Below are positions 33,623-42,329 of a DNA stretch of 49,185 bases, piece after piece. A program made the position numbers and the translations under genes. The stretch is from CAYMEK01 sp964389305 (lineage in GTDB: Bacteria > Spirochaetota > Spirochaetia > SZUA-6 > DRHE01), in contig CAYMEK010000029.1 of the NCBI GenBank assembly GCA_964389305.1, positions 1 to 49,185 on the forward strand. The letters run 5' to 3'. Every line of letters starts with the position of its first letter. The stretch's first letter is position 1. The notes below the pieces were generated by a model. It had not been told where the DNA came from. It saw only the letters and a list, made by a program, of their open reading frames with translations, and searched no databases.

Positions 33623-35113
33623 ATGTCAAATATTTATCGTTACTATTCTACGGGTGACCCGACGGGTGATGCTATTCCATTTTGGCATAATAATGAATAC
33701 CATCTGTTTCATTTAAGTACACCTAGAGATTCACTTGGTACAACAGTACTACGTCGTAGCTATATGTCCCAGCAACACATAATGTCCAAAGATCTTGTTG
33801 ATTGGAAGGAATTGCCAACCGCACTTGAGCCTGGTGAAAAAGGTTCCTGTGACGAAGATGGCTGCTGGACAGGTAGTCTAGTCGAGCACGAAGGAGTGTT
33901 TTATCTCTTCTACACTGGCTATGACCATGATTCCAAGAATCCTCAAACCATTTGTCTGGCCACAAGTACTAACCTAATCAGCTTCAAGAAACATGAAAAG
34001 AATCCTTTGGCAACCCCTGGCCGTTTTCTTGAACAAATTGATTATCGTGATCCATATGTGTTCTGGAACAAGGATGAACACAAATTCTGGATGTTGATAG
34101 CTGCTCGGTATGCGACCGGAGGACCATTCCATCGTCGGGGTGTTATTGTATATCGTACTTCGGATGACCTGGAAGAATGGAGTGAGGACAAGCCCTTGTA
34201 TTCACCTTGGTCAACTATTTGTCCAGAATGTCCAGAAATGTTCAAGATGGGAGATTACTGGTATCTTGTATTTTCGCATTTCTCTGAAAATGCAAAAACA
34301 ACATACAGAATCTCAAAATCCTACCAGGGACCTTGGAGAATACCCAGTTTGCCTGGCTTTGAGGGCCGACGCTGTTACGCGCTGAAATCACTATTTGATG
34401 GAAAGAGACGTGTGCAATGGGGAACCATCTATCAACGTGTTGGGTTATCCAACAAGTCTGATTGGACCTATGCAGGGGATATGGGCATTCCGAGAATCAT
34501 ATCTAGTGGACCAGATGGTAGTTTGGTTTGCTCTTGCCCTCCAGAAGTCGTAGAGTCGTTTGGGAAAAAGATTGACTATGCATTCATACCCAAAATGGGA
34601 GACTGGACAGTAAAGAAAGATTTGTACAAAGTTAATTCTACTAGTTCTTTTGCATATGGATTCATTCAAGAAGAAAGTGAGAACGCTGTTTTGTTGAAGG
34701 CAAAACTGACTCTTGAGGAAGGTAATGGTGCGTTTGGATTGCTTATCAAGAGCACGGAAGAACTTAGTCCTTCTTGGGAGCTGGTTTTTGAGCCTACTAG
34801 ATCTCGTGTATGCATTTCACGTTATCCTTGGCCTCTTGATCCACATTGGGCGACGCTCAATCCCCATATCGACCTACCTCTGATGGAAGTAGATGGACCA
34901 AAACCAGTCGAGCGCCCGATCAAAATCGAAAAGGGAAAGGAAATCCAATGCAAGGTATTTGTCGATGGATCGTGTGTTGAGGCTTTCGTGGACGAAAGGC
35001 TGGTTCTTTCATACCGGATATATGACCCATTAAGCAAATTCCATAACTTTGGTGCTTTTGTAGAAGACGGCACACTGGTAGTTAGTGATGTGAGTATTTC
35101 AGTTGAAGAATAG
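33623..35113 (+). CDS. Glycoside hydrolase family 32 (beta-fructosidase type)
   Basis: 496 residues, expected to release fructose from sucrose, inulin- or levan-type fructans. The five-bladed propeller part has Asp16 in TGDAIPFW as candidate nucleophile, WTGSLVEHEGVFYLFYTG, RDP at 142-144 (YRDPYVF) as transition-state stabiliser, and Glu202 in PECPEMF as acid/base. The C-terminal beta-sandwich ends with KVFVDGSCVEAFVDERLVL. No signal peptide, so it acts in the cytoplasm on imported oligosaccharide. GAGGAGGG precedes the ATG. Confidence 0.88.
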   Translation: MSNIYRYYSTGDPTGDAIPFWHNNEYHLFHLSTPRDSLGTTVLRRSYMSQQHIMSKDLVDWKELPTALEPGEKGSCDEDGCWTGSLVEHEGVFYLFYTGYDHDSKNPQTICLATSTNLISFKKHEKNPLATPGRFLEQIDYRDPYVFWNKDEHKFWMLIAARYATGGPFHRRGVIVYRTSDDLEEWSEDKPLYSPWSTICPECPEMFKMGDYWYLVFSHFSENAKTTYRISKSYQGPWRIPSLPGFEGRRCYALKSLFDGKRRVQWGTIYQRVGLSNKSDWTYAGDMGIPRIISSGPDGSLVCSCPPEVVESFGKKIDYAFIPKMGDWTVKKDLYKVNSTSSFAYGFIQEESENAVLLKAKLTLEEGNGAFGLLIKSTEELSPSWELVFEPTRSRVCISRYPWPLDPHWATLNPHIDLPLMEVDGPKPVERPIKIEKGKEIQCKVFVDGSCVEAFVDERLVLSYRIYDPLSKFHNFGAFVEDGTLVVSDVSISVEE

Positions 35114-35349
35114 CTAACACCTGGTTAAGGCTAAGTGATGTCTTGACTCTTGAGAACGGTGGACGCTGGCAGATCATCTAATGTAAGAAGATAGAGTTGT
35201 CGGGAGGTAGCAGACGCGAAAGTAGTGAGGGATAGATCTTCACAAGAACATGTTTGCGGCCAGTTTTTGGGGAGGCAGAATCGCCTGGCTAAAACGGTGG
35301 CCCCGGAGGTATACATGAAGCATAAGGTTTATTCGGAGCTCCCCAGTCT

Positions 35350-35960
35350 GCCGCAAACCAGGGATGGTGGTGCAGCTATGTGCGGTGCTGACAAACAAGG
35401 TCCATAACCCTCTGAATTTCCAAAGGATTCTACTGCGACGGGAGTCGCTGGACCAACAAAGGATTGGAAGAGGCGGTGAAGACCCCCGTGAGCGAGGTAG
35501 GTGCAGTCCAGTTGAAGGTATTGGCTATAGAGTTTCGCGGGCTGAACGAAAGCATCGCTGATCCGGATCGAGAGCGGAACGGAGCAAGAACTTCCAGCGT
35601 ACTAGAACCTGAGCAGCATATAAAGAGCATCGGGGGGATAAGGACACCACGATTGTGTTGAGCGTGATCGTAGGCTTTCGAGATTTCGCCAGCACCAGGG
35701 AGCTGGCTGGGTATTTCGGCATTGCTCCACGGGTAGGGGTATCCAAAGACATGAGGCATTGGAGGCGGATTAGGGCTCGAAGTTCAGGTAAATGGACTTG
35801 TTGTAGTGCACCCGGGCCGTGATTCACCTCTTACGTACAAGCGTTCTACGAACACGCAAAGGAAGGAAAGTGATCGGGGAAGGCGGTCATCGCCACGACA
35901 AAGAAGTGACCGAGGTCGCGTTTGGAATCATAGCAGGGAACGGAGCAAACAGCTTTCATA
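35350..35960 (+). pseudogene. Decayed IS110-family transposase
   Basis: Three frames read like an IS110-type transposase. VQLKVLAIEFRGLNESIADPD fits the helical linker, then SIGGI, and (after a shift) TTIVLSVIVGFRDFASTREL and AGYFGIAPRVG. YVQAFYEHAKEGK and KAVIATTKK follow, the last two separated by stops. The start of the DEDD domain is barely visible (NKVHNPLNFQRILLRRESL). Many stops and shifts make it non-functional. It separates the importer ATPase gene from the rest of the importer. Confidence 0.65.
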
Positions 35961-35975
35961 GGAGATAGCAGTACC

Positions 35976-36728
35976 GTGGAGGAAGATTACATACTAGAAG
36001 CTAGGAACATTACGAAGCACTTTGGAGGTGTAGCTGCTCTAAATAGCGTAGACCTACAATTAAGAAGAGGTGAATTATTAGGGCTTGTGGGCGACAATGG
36101 TGCGGGTAAGTCCACACTCGTCAAAATTATAAGTGGAGCTTTATCAAGAGATTCCGGTGAAATATATCTTGAGGGCAAGAAAGTTGAGATAAACAAACCT
36201 TCTGATGCCCTCGCCTTAGGGATACAGACAGTCTACCAGGATCTTGGATTGGTCGATTCGTTAGACCTAGCATCGAATATTTTTTTGGGGAGAGAGATCG
36301 TATCTGGTGGTATAGTCCTAAACAAAAGAAAAATGCATAAAGAATCTGCAAAGTTGATGCAAGAACTCAAGATAAACATAGGCAACTTGAAAAGAAGGAT
36401 GTCAGAGTATTCAGGTGGACAACGCCAACTAGTCTCATTGACCAAGATACTCTACTGGGGTAAGAAAATTGCCATTCTAGATGAACCAACAGCGGCGCTT
36501 GGTCAACAGGAATCAAGAACGGTGTTACACTTCATTAGGACTTTGAAAGATCATGGATTGTCAATGATAATCATTAGCCACAACTTGCAACACGTATTCA
36601 GTCTTGTTGATAGAATAATGATTCTAAGAAGAGGGGATCTCATTGATGTCAAGAACGTCCACGAGACAACAGCTCAAGAAATCGTAACTCAGATCACCGG
36701 CGCAGGCGAATATTATGAAAGAGTGTAG
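35976..36728 (+). CDS. Sugar ABC importer ATPase, single-domain (FrcA-like)
   Basis: 250 residues with one ATPase domain, unlike the two-domain RbsA; this is the layout of FrcA of the fructose importer. Walker A LVGDNGAGKSTLVKI, Q-loop TVYQDLGLVDSL, signature YSGGQRQLVSLTK, Walker B AILDEPTAALG and H-loop IISHNL are all present. The start is GTG at 35976, AGGAG about ten bases upstream. It probably serves the permease and binding protein at 31012-33321, from which the IS110 relic and GH32 gene now separate it. Confidence 0.88.
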   Translation: MEEDYILEARNITKHFGGVAALNSVDLQLRRGELLGLVGDNGAGKSTLVKIISGALSRDSGEIYLEGKKVEINKPSDALALGIQTVYQDLGLVDSLDLASNIFLGREIVSGGIVLNKRKMHKESAKLMQELKINIGNLKRRMSEYSGGQRQLVSLTKILYWGKKIAILDEPTAALGQQESRTVLHFIRTLKDHGLSMIIISHNLQHVFSLVDRIMILRRGDLIDVKNVHETTAQEIVTQITGAGEYYERV

Positions 36729-37011
36729 TGCTTCCCGTATCGGGTTGGAATTCCCCTCAATTCACTTGGACCGGAAGTCTGTCGGACTTGCGTTCGGCCG
36801 GCGATGAAGGAATAGCGTGGCTATGGTATGATTGGCCATGGCCGAACGACCGGTGAATGTGGGCCGGGACACACTGGTGCTGTTGATAGGTATCTAGGTG
36901 AGTTTTTGGAGTAGCAAAATAACACGGTCCAGCTTTTTCGATATCTCGTAGAGCTCTAATATTGGGATAAACCATATTAAGCATCTTAACACTGGATTCA
37001 CACCAGAACAA
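36729..37011. other. Right end of the island, no gene recognised
   Basis: Contains a 9-bp inverted repeat (CGTTCGGCC at 36791-36799 and GGCCGAACG at 36840-36848) in a GC-richer pocket, then AT-rich sequence. An integrase would be expected here, next to the tRNA, but no frame on either strand resembles one. Confidence 0.45.
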
Positions 37012-37036
37012 AAAGGCTCTATTGTCAAGAGCCTTT
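37012..37036 (-). terminator. Rho-independent terminator of tRNA-Leu
   Basis: AAAGGCTCT and AGAGCCTTT form a 9-bp stem with a 7-base loop; on the minus strand it is followed by further Ts (TTTTTGTTC). It lies 26 bases past the tRNA 3' end, on the island side, so the element brought its own terminator for the rebuilt tRNA. Confidence 0.75.
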
Positions 37037-37060
37037 AATTTATTATACTACAGATACTTA

Positions 37061-37118
37061 TTTGCTGTGGAGAGGACTTGAACCTCCATGCGGAAAACCC
37101 GCACTAGCCCCTCAAGCT
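37061..37118 (-). repeat. Right attachment repeat within tRNA-Leu
   Basis: Direct counterpart of 28116-28173 (56 of 58 bases). The inner limit, CCCTCAAGCT at 37109-37118, is the anticodon loop and stem and is the likely crossover region. Confidence 0.82.
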
Positions 37119-37147
37119 AGCGTGTCTACCAATTCCACCACCACAGC
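37063..37147 (-). tRNA. tRNA-Leu (anticodon GAG)
   Basis: 85 bases. The acceptor stem pairs GCTGTGG with CCACAGC, discriminator A, no encoded CCA. D-arm region GGTGGAATTGGTAGAC; anticodon stem CTAGC/GCTAG around TTGAGGG, anticodon GAG; long variable arm TGCGG/CCGCA; T-arm with GGTTCAAGTCC. All stems pair, so it is functional. It is the integration target of the island to its left. Confidence 0.96.
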
Positions 37148-37158
37148 GGTTTTGAAAA

Positions 37159-37187
37159 ATGATACTTACAACCCCCCGGAATGTCAA
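37159..37187 (-). promoter_or_regulatory. Promoter of tRNA-Leu
   Basis: On the minus strand TTGACA (37187-37182), 17 bases, then TATCAT (37164-37159), about 12 bases before the mature 5' end. Perfect -35 and ideal spacing. Confidence 0.72.
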
Positions 37188-37315
37188 TAAGAACCGGTCC
37201 GGCGATCCGGGGCTCTTTCGCCCGTTAGGCGCCTAGGAGCCCGGATCTACGGCGCTGGCGGCCCGATGGCAGCCGCTTGCCAGCAGGCGAGCTATTGTGT
37301 AGCTTTTCAGGTGCT

Positions 37316-38632
37316 ATGAGCAGGCACATCATCATCATGGGCGCCGCGGGTCGGGATTTTCACAACTTCAACGTGCTTTTTCGCGACCGGGAAGAGCTGC
37401 AGGTGGTGGCGTTCACCGCCACCCAGATACCCGACATCGAGGGCCGCCGGTATCCTCCCGAGCTGGCCGGGCCCCGCTATCCCGACGGGATCCCCATTCT
37501 GTCGGAAAAGGAGCTGCCCGCCCTGTTCGACCGGCAGCGCATCGACGAGGCGGTCTTCTCCTATTCGGATGTCTCGCACCAGTACGTAATGGAGAAGGCC
37601 TCCCAGGTGATTGCCCTGGGGGCGGACTTCCGGCTGGTGGGCTCCCGGGAGAGCATGCTGGAAGCCGAGGTGCCGGTGATCGCCGTCTGCGCCGTGCGCA
37701 CGGGCTCCGGCAAGAGCCAGACCACTCGAAAGATCGCCCAGATCCTCAGGCAACAGGGCAGGAAGGCCGTGGTGGTCCGACACCCCATGCCCTACGGCGA
37801 TCTCACCGCCCAGAAGGTGCAGCGCTTCGAGACGCTGGAGGACCTGGCGCGGCAGCACTGCACCATCGAGGAGATGGAGGAGTACGAGCCCCACCTCCGG
37901 CTGGGCTTCACCGTTTACGCCGGGGTGGACTATGCGGAGGTGCTCCGGCAGGCGCAGGCCGAGGCGGAGGTGATCCTCTGGGATGGCGGCAACAACGACC
38001 TTCCCTTTTTCCGGCCCGATCTGCACGTCACGGTGACCGATCCTCACCGGCAGGGCCACGAGCTGTCCTACTTTCCCGGCAGGATCAACCTGCTTTTGGC
38101 GGATATCGTGGTCATCAACAAGATCGACACGGCCGCCGCCGAGGCGGTGAGCGCCCTGCGGGACAACGTGTACCGGCTCAATCCCAAGGCAGCGGTGGTG
38201 GAGGCGGCCTCGCCGATTTTCCTCGAGCGGGGAGAGGAGATCTGGGGAAAGCGGGTTCTGGTAGTCGAGGACGGACCGACCCTGACCCACGGCGGCATGA
38301 AGTACGGCGCGGGCGTGATCGCCGCTCGCAAGTACGGAGCTCTTGAAATCGTAGACCCGCGGGCTTTCACCAGCGGCAAGATCCGCAGTACCTACGATGA
38401 ATATCCGGACATTGGCAGCGTGCTGCCTGCCGTGGGCTACGGGGAGCAGCAGATCCGGGACCTGGAGGCGACCATAAACAACGTATCCTGCGACCTGGTC
38501 ATCATCGCCACCCCCGTGGACCTGACCCGCATCGTGTCGATCAACAAGCCGATGCTCAAGGTGCGCTACGAGCTGCAGGAGATAGGGAAGCCGGATCTAC
38601 GCGATCTCATAGAAAAGCACCTAAAACTGTAG
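37316..38632 (+). CDS. Cyclic 2,3-diphosphoglycerate synthetase-like P-loop NTPase
   Basis: 438 residues of the predicted-GTPase family that includes archaeal cyclic 2,3-diphosphoglycerate synthetase. N-terminal Rossmann-like part (HIIIMGAAGRDFHNFNVLF), then Walker A in VRTGSGKSQTTRKIA, an acidic metal site candidate in ILWDGGNNDLPFF, and VVINKIDTA, which resembles the NKxD base-recognition motif of GTPases. The start at 37316 matches the family's N-terminus; the ribosome site is weak. It lies 45 bases before an ornithine carbamoyltransferase gene. In bacteria the role is unclear; a link to carbamoyl-phosphate or arginine metabolism is inferred only from this pairing. Confidence 0.8.
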   Translation: MSRHIIIMGAAGRDFHNFNVLFRDREELQVVAFTATQIPDIEGRRYPPELAGPRYPDGIPILSEKELPALFDRQRIDEAVFSYSDVSHQYVMEKASQVIALGADFRLVGSRESMLEAEVPVIAVCAVRTGSGKSQTTRKIAQILRQQGRKAVVVRHPMPYGDLTAQKVQRFETLEDLARQHCTIEEMEEYEPHLRLGFTVYAGVDYAEVLRQAQAEAEVILWDGGNNDLPFFRPDLHVTVTDPHRQGHELSYFPGRINLLLADIVVINKIDTAAAEAVSALRDNVYRLNPKAAVVEAASPIFLERGEEIWGKRVLVVEDGPTLTHGGMKYGAGVIAARKYGALEIVDPRAFTSGKIRSTYDEYPDIGSVLPAVGYGEQQIRDLEATINNVSCDLVIIATPVDLTRIVSINKPMLKVRYELQEIGKPDLRDLIEKHLKL

Positions 38633-38677
38633 AGTTTAAGCACGGCAATGGCCGATCATTAGAGGGAGGAAAACCCG

Positions 38678-39616
38678 ATGGCATTCAACATGAAAGGTCG
38701 ATCCCTGCTGACCCTGAAGGACTTCAGCGCCGACGAGATCACCTTTCTGCTGGACCTGGCCCGGCAGGTGAAGCGGGAACGCCGGGCGGGAATCGCCAGC
38801 CAGCGATTCGTCGGCAAAACCCTGGCCCTGCTGTTCGAAAAGCGTTCGACCCGCACTCGCTGCGCCTTTGAGACCGCCTTCGGCGAGGAGGGCGGGCACC
38901 CGGTGTTCCTCTCCTCGGCGGATATACAGCTTGGAGCCAAGGAATCCATCGAGGATACCGCCAGGGTGCTGGGACGTATGTTCGATGCCATTCAGTTCCG
39001 GGGATTCAAACAGGAGACGGTGGAAGCGCTGGCCCGCTATGCGGGGGTTCCGGTGTACAACGGGCTGACCGATCTGTACCACCCCACCCAGATTCTGGCC
39101 GATCTCATGACCGTTCAGGAGGTATTCGGCCGTCTGAAAGGCGTCAAGCTGACCTTTGTCGGTGACGGCCGCAACAATGTGGCCCGCTCTCTGCTCATAG
39201 GCTGCTCCAAGCTGGGAGTCGACTACACGGTGGTCTGTCCTCAATCTCTGCAGCCGGAGCCGGAGACTGTGAAGCTCTGCCGGGAGTACGCCGAGGATAG
39301 CGGCTCTCGCCTCGAGGTCACCTCGGACACCGCCAAGGGCGTGAAGGACACCGATGTGATCTACACGGACGTTTGGGTCTCGATGGGGGAGGAAGAGAAA
39401 TCCAGGGAGCGCGTCGAGCTGCTGCGCCCCTACCAGGTTGACGGGAACATGATGGCCGGGACGGGGAAAAGCGAGACGATCTTCATGCACTGCCTGCCGG
39501 CGGTCAAGGGCAACGAGGTGACCGTGGAGGTGATCGAGAGCGGCGCTTCCAAGGTCTGGGACGAAGCGGAGAACCGCAAACACACGATCAAGGCGGTCAT
39601 GCTCGCCACCATCTAA
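38678..39616 (+). CDS. argF: Ornithine carbamoyltransferase
   Basis: Transfers the carbamoyl group of carbamoyl phosphate to ornithine giving citrulline, or the reverse in the arginine deiminase route. Carbamoyl-phosphate site STRTR at 57-61, HPTQ about 134-137, and the ornithine-side HCLPA about 271-275. At 312 residues it is at the short end of the family. AGAGGGAGG precedes the ATG. No other arginine gene is adjacent (no arcA, arcC, argG or argH), so biosynthetic (argF) and catabolic (arcB) use cannot be separated. Confidence 0.92.
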   Translation: MAFNMKGRSLLTLKDFSADEITFLLDLARQVKRERRAGIASQRFVGKTLALLFEKRSTRTRCAFETAFGEEGGHPVFLSSADIQLGAKESIEDTARVLGRMFDAIQFRGFKQETVEALARYAGVPVYNGLTDLYHPTQILADLMTVQEVFGRLKGVKLTFVGDGRNNVARSLLIGCSKLGVDYTVVCPQSLQPEPETVKLCREYAEDSGSRLEVTSDTAKGVKDTDVIYTDVWVSMGEEEKSRERVELLRPYQVDGNMMAGTGKSETIFMHCLPAVKGNEVTVEVIESGASKVWDEAENRKHTIKAVMLATI

Positions 39617-39685
39617 AAAAGGCTTGCAAATAGAGAGGTTTTTACTATGATTAGCGTAGAGATTGATGCCAAGGAGGCCCAAGTG

Positions 39686-40087
39686 ATGAAAAGGGGTGCC
39701 TTACTGGTTGCACTGCTGTTCTTGATGCTGGGAACCGCTTCCGTATCCGCCCAGCAGCAGGAGCCTGAGATCTATGTGAAGACCGTACCGATCATGCAGA
39801 TCCTCAACCATTCTCTGGGCTACAAGATTCTGTATCTGAAGAGCTCTATGGACGTGGGGGAGTTCTACGTGCCGCACTCCTGGTTCAAAGCCGGCGGCAA
39901 GGCGGAGCTCATCCTCGGAACCGATCCCTCCTATCCCTACTTTTCCGTGTTCTACGCCGACGGCGAGTTCGACCACATCAAGTTGTATGCCCAGGAGAAC
40001 ATCGGCCATCTTTCCTGGGGAAAGCTCAGATCCCGGGAAGGGGACAGCGAGAAGTTCGATATAGAAACTCTCGACATCGAGTACTGA
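39686..40087 (+). CDS. Small exported protein of unknown function
   Basis: 133 residues from MKRGALLVALLFLML with a signal peptide cut after SVSA. The mature part (YVKTVPIMQILNHSLGYKILYLKSS) is beta-rich, with no family I recognise. The start at 39686 is fixed by AAGGAGG eight bases upstream rather than the in-frame ATG at 39647. It lies 19 bases before the M24 peptidase gene. Confidence 0.7.
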   Translation: MKRGALLVALLFLMLGTASVSAQQQEPEIYVKTVPIMQILNHSLGYKILYLKSSMDVGEFYVPHSWFKAGGKAELILGTDPSYPYFSVFYADGEFDHIKLYAQENIGHLSWGKLRSREGDSEKFDIETLDIEY

Positions 40088-40106
40088 CTCAGAGCTTCGC
40101 ATCTAA

Positions 40107-41285
40107 ATGACCGACATATCCAGAGCCTCGGCCGCCCTGCAGGAGGAAAAACTCGATGCCTGGCTTTTCTACAATTACCATCATCGAGACCTGGTCGCGG
40201 ATAGGGTGCTTTCCGTGCCCCGGCAGGCGTTCAACACCCGTCCTTGGATCTACCTGCTGCGCCGGGACGGCTCGGCCGTCAAGCTCCTGCACTCTATCGA
40301 GGCCAGGAACCTGGATCACCTGCCGGGCGAGCAAAGGGTTTTCACCTCGCGGGAGCAGTTCGTAGAAAACCTGAGGACGCTGTCGGCGGGTCTGCGGCGG
40401 ACAGCCTGCCAGTTTTCCACCGAGCTTCCTCAGCTCTCCTTTATCGATCACGGCACGGCCCGGCTGCTCGAATCCTGCGGCTTCCATCTGGCCAGCTCCG
40501 CCCCGCTGATCCAGCGTTTCCTGGGAGTGCTCTCCGCAGAGGGTGTGGAGAGCCACCGGCGTGCTGCCGGCGCCCTCTACGCCATCGTGGAAGAGGTATG
40601 GCAGCGGCTGCGCCGGGAGATGCGCGGCGAGGCCTCCTTATGGGAGAGCACGGTGCAGGGCTGGATCCTCAGCCTCTTCGAGGAACGGGGGCTGCACACC
40701 GATTCCGCTCCCATCGTGGCCGCGGGACCGCACTCGGCGGATCCGCACTACAGCCCGGATAGCAGTGAGTCCAAAGGGGGGGCGGTCCTCCGTCGCGGAG
40801 ACGTGCTGCAGCTCGATCTTTGGGCCAAGGACCAGGCCTCCGGCTCGATCTACGCGGACATTTCCTGGGTCGGTGTGCTCGAAAGCCGGGCTCCGGCCGA
40901 GGTACAGCGTGCCTTCCAGGCGGTGCTGCAAGCCCGCGAGCTGGCTGTCCGTATAATCGAAGACTCTCTACAGGCTGGAGAAAGCCCGACGGGCGAGCAG
41001 GTAGACAGGCAGGTGCGGGCGTTTCTGCAGGAGGCGGGCTACGGAGGCTCACTCAGGCATCGCACCGGACATGGCATCGACGAGGAGGTTCACGGCTTCG
41101 GGGTAAACCTGGACAGCGTGGAGTTCCCCGATCATCGCCGCCTTCTGGAGGGCTCCTGCTTTTCGGTCGAGCCTGGCGTGTACCTCGCCGATTTCGGCCT
41201 GCGCAGCGAGATCAACGTGTACATCTCCGCGGGCCGGCCCGTCATCTCCGGCGGGAAGCCTCAAACCGAGCTGCTCGTCTTTTGA
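40107..41285 (+). CDS. M24 family aminopeptidase (Xaa-Pro peptidase-like)
   Basis: 392 residues with a creatinase-like N-terminal domain and a C-terminal pita-bread metallopeptidase. Metal ligands appear in order: Asp in LQLDLWAK, Asp in YADISW, His in HRTGHGID, Glu in FSVEPGVY and Glu in RSEINVY. Expected to remove N-terminal residues before proline, or to act on related small substrates. It overlaps or abuts the DHH phosphoesterase gene downstream and follows the small exported protein closely. Confidence 0.88.
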   Translation: MTDISRASAALQEEKLDAWLFYNYHHRDLVADRVLSVPRQAFNTRPWIYLLRRDGSAVKLLHSIEARNLDHLPGEQRVFTSREQFVENLRTLSAGLRRTACQFSTELPQLSFIDHGTARLLESCGFHLASSAPLIQRFLGVLSAEGVESHRRAAGALYAIVEEVWQRLRREMRGEASLWESTVQGWILSLFEERGLHTDSAPIVAAGPHSADPHYSPDSSESKGGAVLRRGDVLQLDLWAKDQASGSIYADISWVGVLESRAPAEVQRAFQAVLQARELAVRIIEDSLQAGESPTGEQVDRQVRAFLQEAGYGGSLRHRTGHGIDEEVHGFGVNLDSVEFPDHRRLLEGSCFSVEPGVYLADFGLRSEINVYISAGRPVISGGKPQTELLVF

Positions 41286-41299
41286 GTACGGCGCCGCCT

Positions 41300-42283
41300 A
41301 TGAGCTTTCTCCCGCCCAACGAGATTTTCGACTTTCTCAAAGACTACCAGAAGTATCTGGTCTTCGGCCACATGGAACCGGACGGTGACTGCGTGGCCTC
41401 CCAGCTGGCTTTGGCCGGCTTCCTGAAGCGAATGGGGAAGCAGGCCCTGCCGTTCTCGGAGGGGCCTTTCGATCGCCCGGAGATTCTACCCTTCGAGGAC
41501 CGTTTCCGCAGCCGTCTCACCGATCGGGATCTGGCTGGCTCGACTGCGGCGGCCGTCCTCGACTGCTCCACCCGGGACCGAATCGGCGCTATGGGGCAGA
41601 AGCTCCGGGGGCTCCCGATCCTGGTGATCGATCATCACGCTTCGGGGGAGGAGTTCGGCGATCTGCGCTGGGTCGTCCCCGAAGCCCCATCGGTGACCTT
41701 TCTGATTCAGCGCCTCATCGAGGAGTATCCGCAGCGGCCTACCGCCGAGGAGGCCAGGCTGATGCTCTTCGGCCTGGCCCGGGACACGGGGTTTTTCCGT
41801 CACCTGTCGGAGAGCAGCGCTGCGGTTTTCGAGGCGGTGTCCAGACTGGTTGCAGCCGGAGCTTCACCGAACGAAACCTACAGCCTGATCCACGGCGGCT
41901 GGGAGCTGGGTAAGGTAAGGCTGCTCGCCCTGTCCCTGCAGCGCGCCGAGCCTGCCCTGGAAGGAAGGGTGCTGGTTACCTATCAGAGTATGGAAGACCT
42001 GCGGTCGGCCGGTTCGGCGGCTGCCCGCGGCTCGGACGAGGTGTTCAGGATACTCCAGGGCGTACGGGGCGTGGATGTGGTGGCCTTCCTCCGGGAAGAG
42101 CGGCAGGGACGCTGCTCCGTGGGCCTGCGCTCCAATGACAGCTGCGACGTGGGCGAGCTGGCCCGGTCCCTGAACGGCGGGGGACACGCCCGGGCAGCCG
42201 GGTATACCGCTGACGGCAGCATCGCCGAGGTCCGGGAAAGCCTTCTTCAGGCCCTGGCTTCCTGTTTAAGGGCTAAAACGTAA
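41300..42283 (+). CDS. DHH/DHHA1 phosphoesterase (NrnA-like)
   Basis: 327 residues. First metal motif FGHMEPDGDCVAS (His24, Asp28, Asp30), then VLDCS, the DHH triad in LVIDHHASGEEF, and the DHHA1 substrate-binding end with NGGGHARAAGY. Such proteins degrade short oligoribonucleotides, pAp or cyclic-dinucleotide products. The ATG at 41300 has no good ribosome site; a TTG at 41282 overlapping the M24 stop would give six extra residues and translational coupling. Confidence 0.88.
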   Translation: MSFLPPNEIFDFLKDYQKYLVFGHMEPDGDCVASQLALAGFLKRMGKQALPFSEGPFDRPEILPFEDRFRSRLTDRDLAGSTAAAVLDCSTRDRIGAMGQKLRGLPILVIDHHASGEEFGDLRWVVPEAPSVTFLIQRLIEEYPQRPTAEEARLMLFGLARDTGFFRHLSESSAAVFEAVSRLVAAGASPNETYSLIHGGWELGKVRLLALSLQRAEPALEGRVLVTYQSMEDLRSAGSAAARGSDEVFRILQGVRGVDVVAFLREERQGRCSVGLRSNDSCDVGELARSLNGGGHARAAGYTADGSIAEVRESLLQALASCLRAKT

Positions 42284-42329
42284 ATCAATGTAAACAGGGG
42301 TGATTTTCTGCCCCGATTTCCGTACATCT

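Larger units (their letters stand above)
28174..37062. mobile_element. tRNA-Leu-borne genomic island (about 8.9 kb), integrase lost
   Basis: DNA between the two tRNA-Leu-derived repeats. It is visibly AT-richer than both flanks and carries a self-contained sugar-utilisation set (LacI, transaldolase-family enzyme, ABC importer, GH32) plus gene relics and a decayed IS110-type transposase. The direction fits integration into the 3' part of the minus-strand tRNA: the intact gene is at the right border and the displaced fragment at the left. I find no integrase, excisionase or conjugation gene, so it is now probably immobile. Confidence 0.8.

Noticed and set aside
36757..37011. 84-codon minus-strand frame as the missing island integrase
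   Set aside because: No tyrosine- or serine-recombinase residues or fold pattern; composition looks random.
41283..41300. Long upstream extension (to 40820) of the DHH phosphoesterase
   Set aside because: The extension overlaps the conserved metal-binding end of the M24 peptidase in another frame and has no motif of its own.
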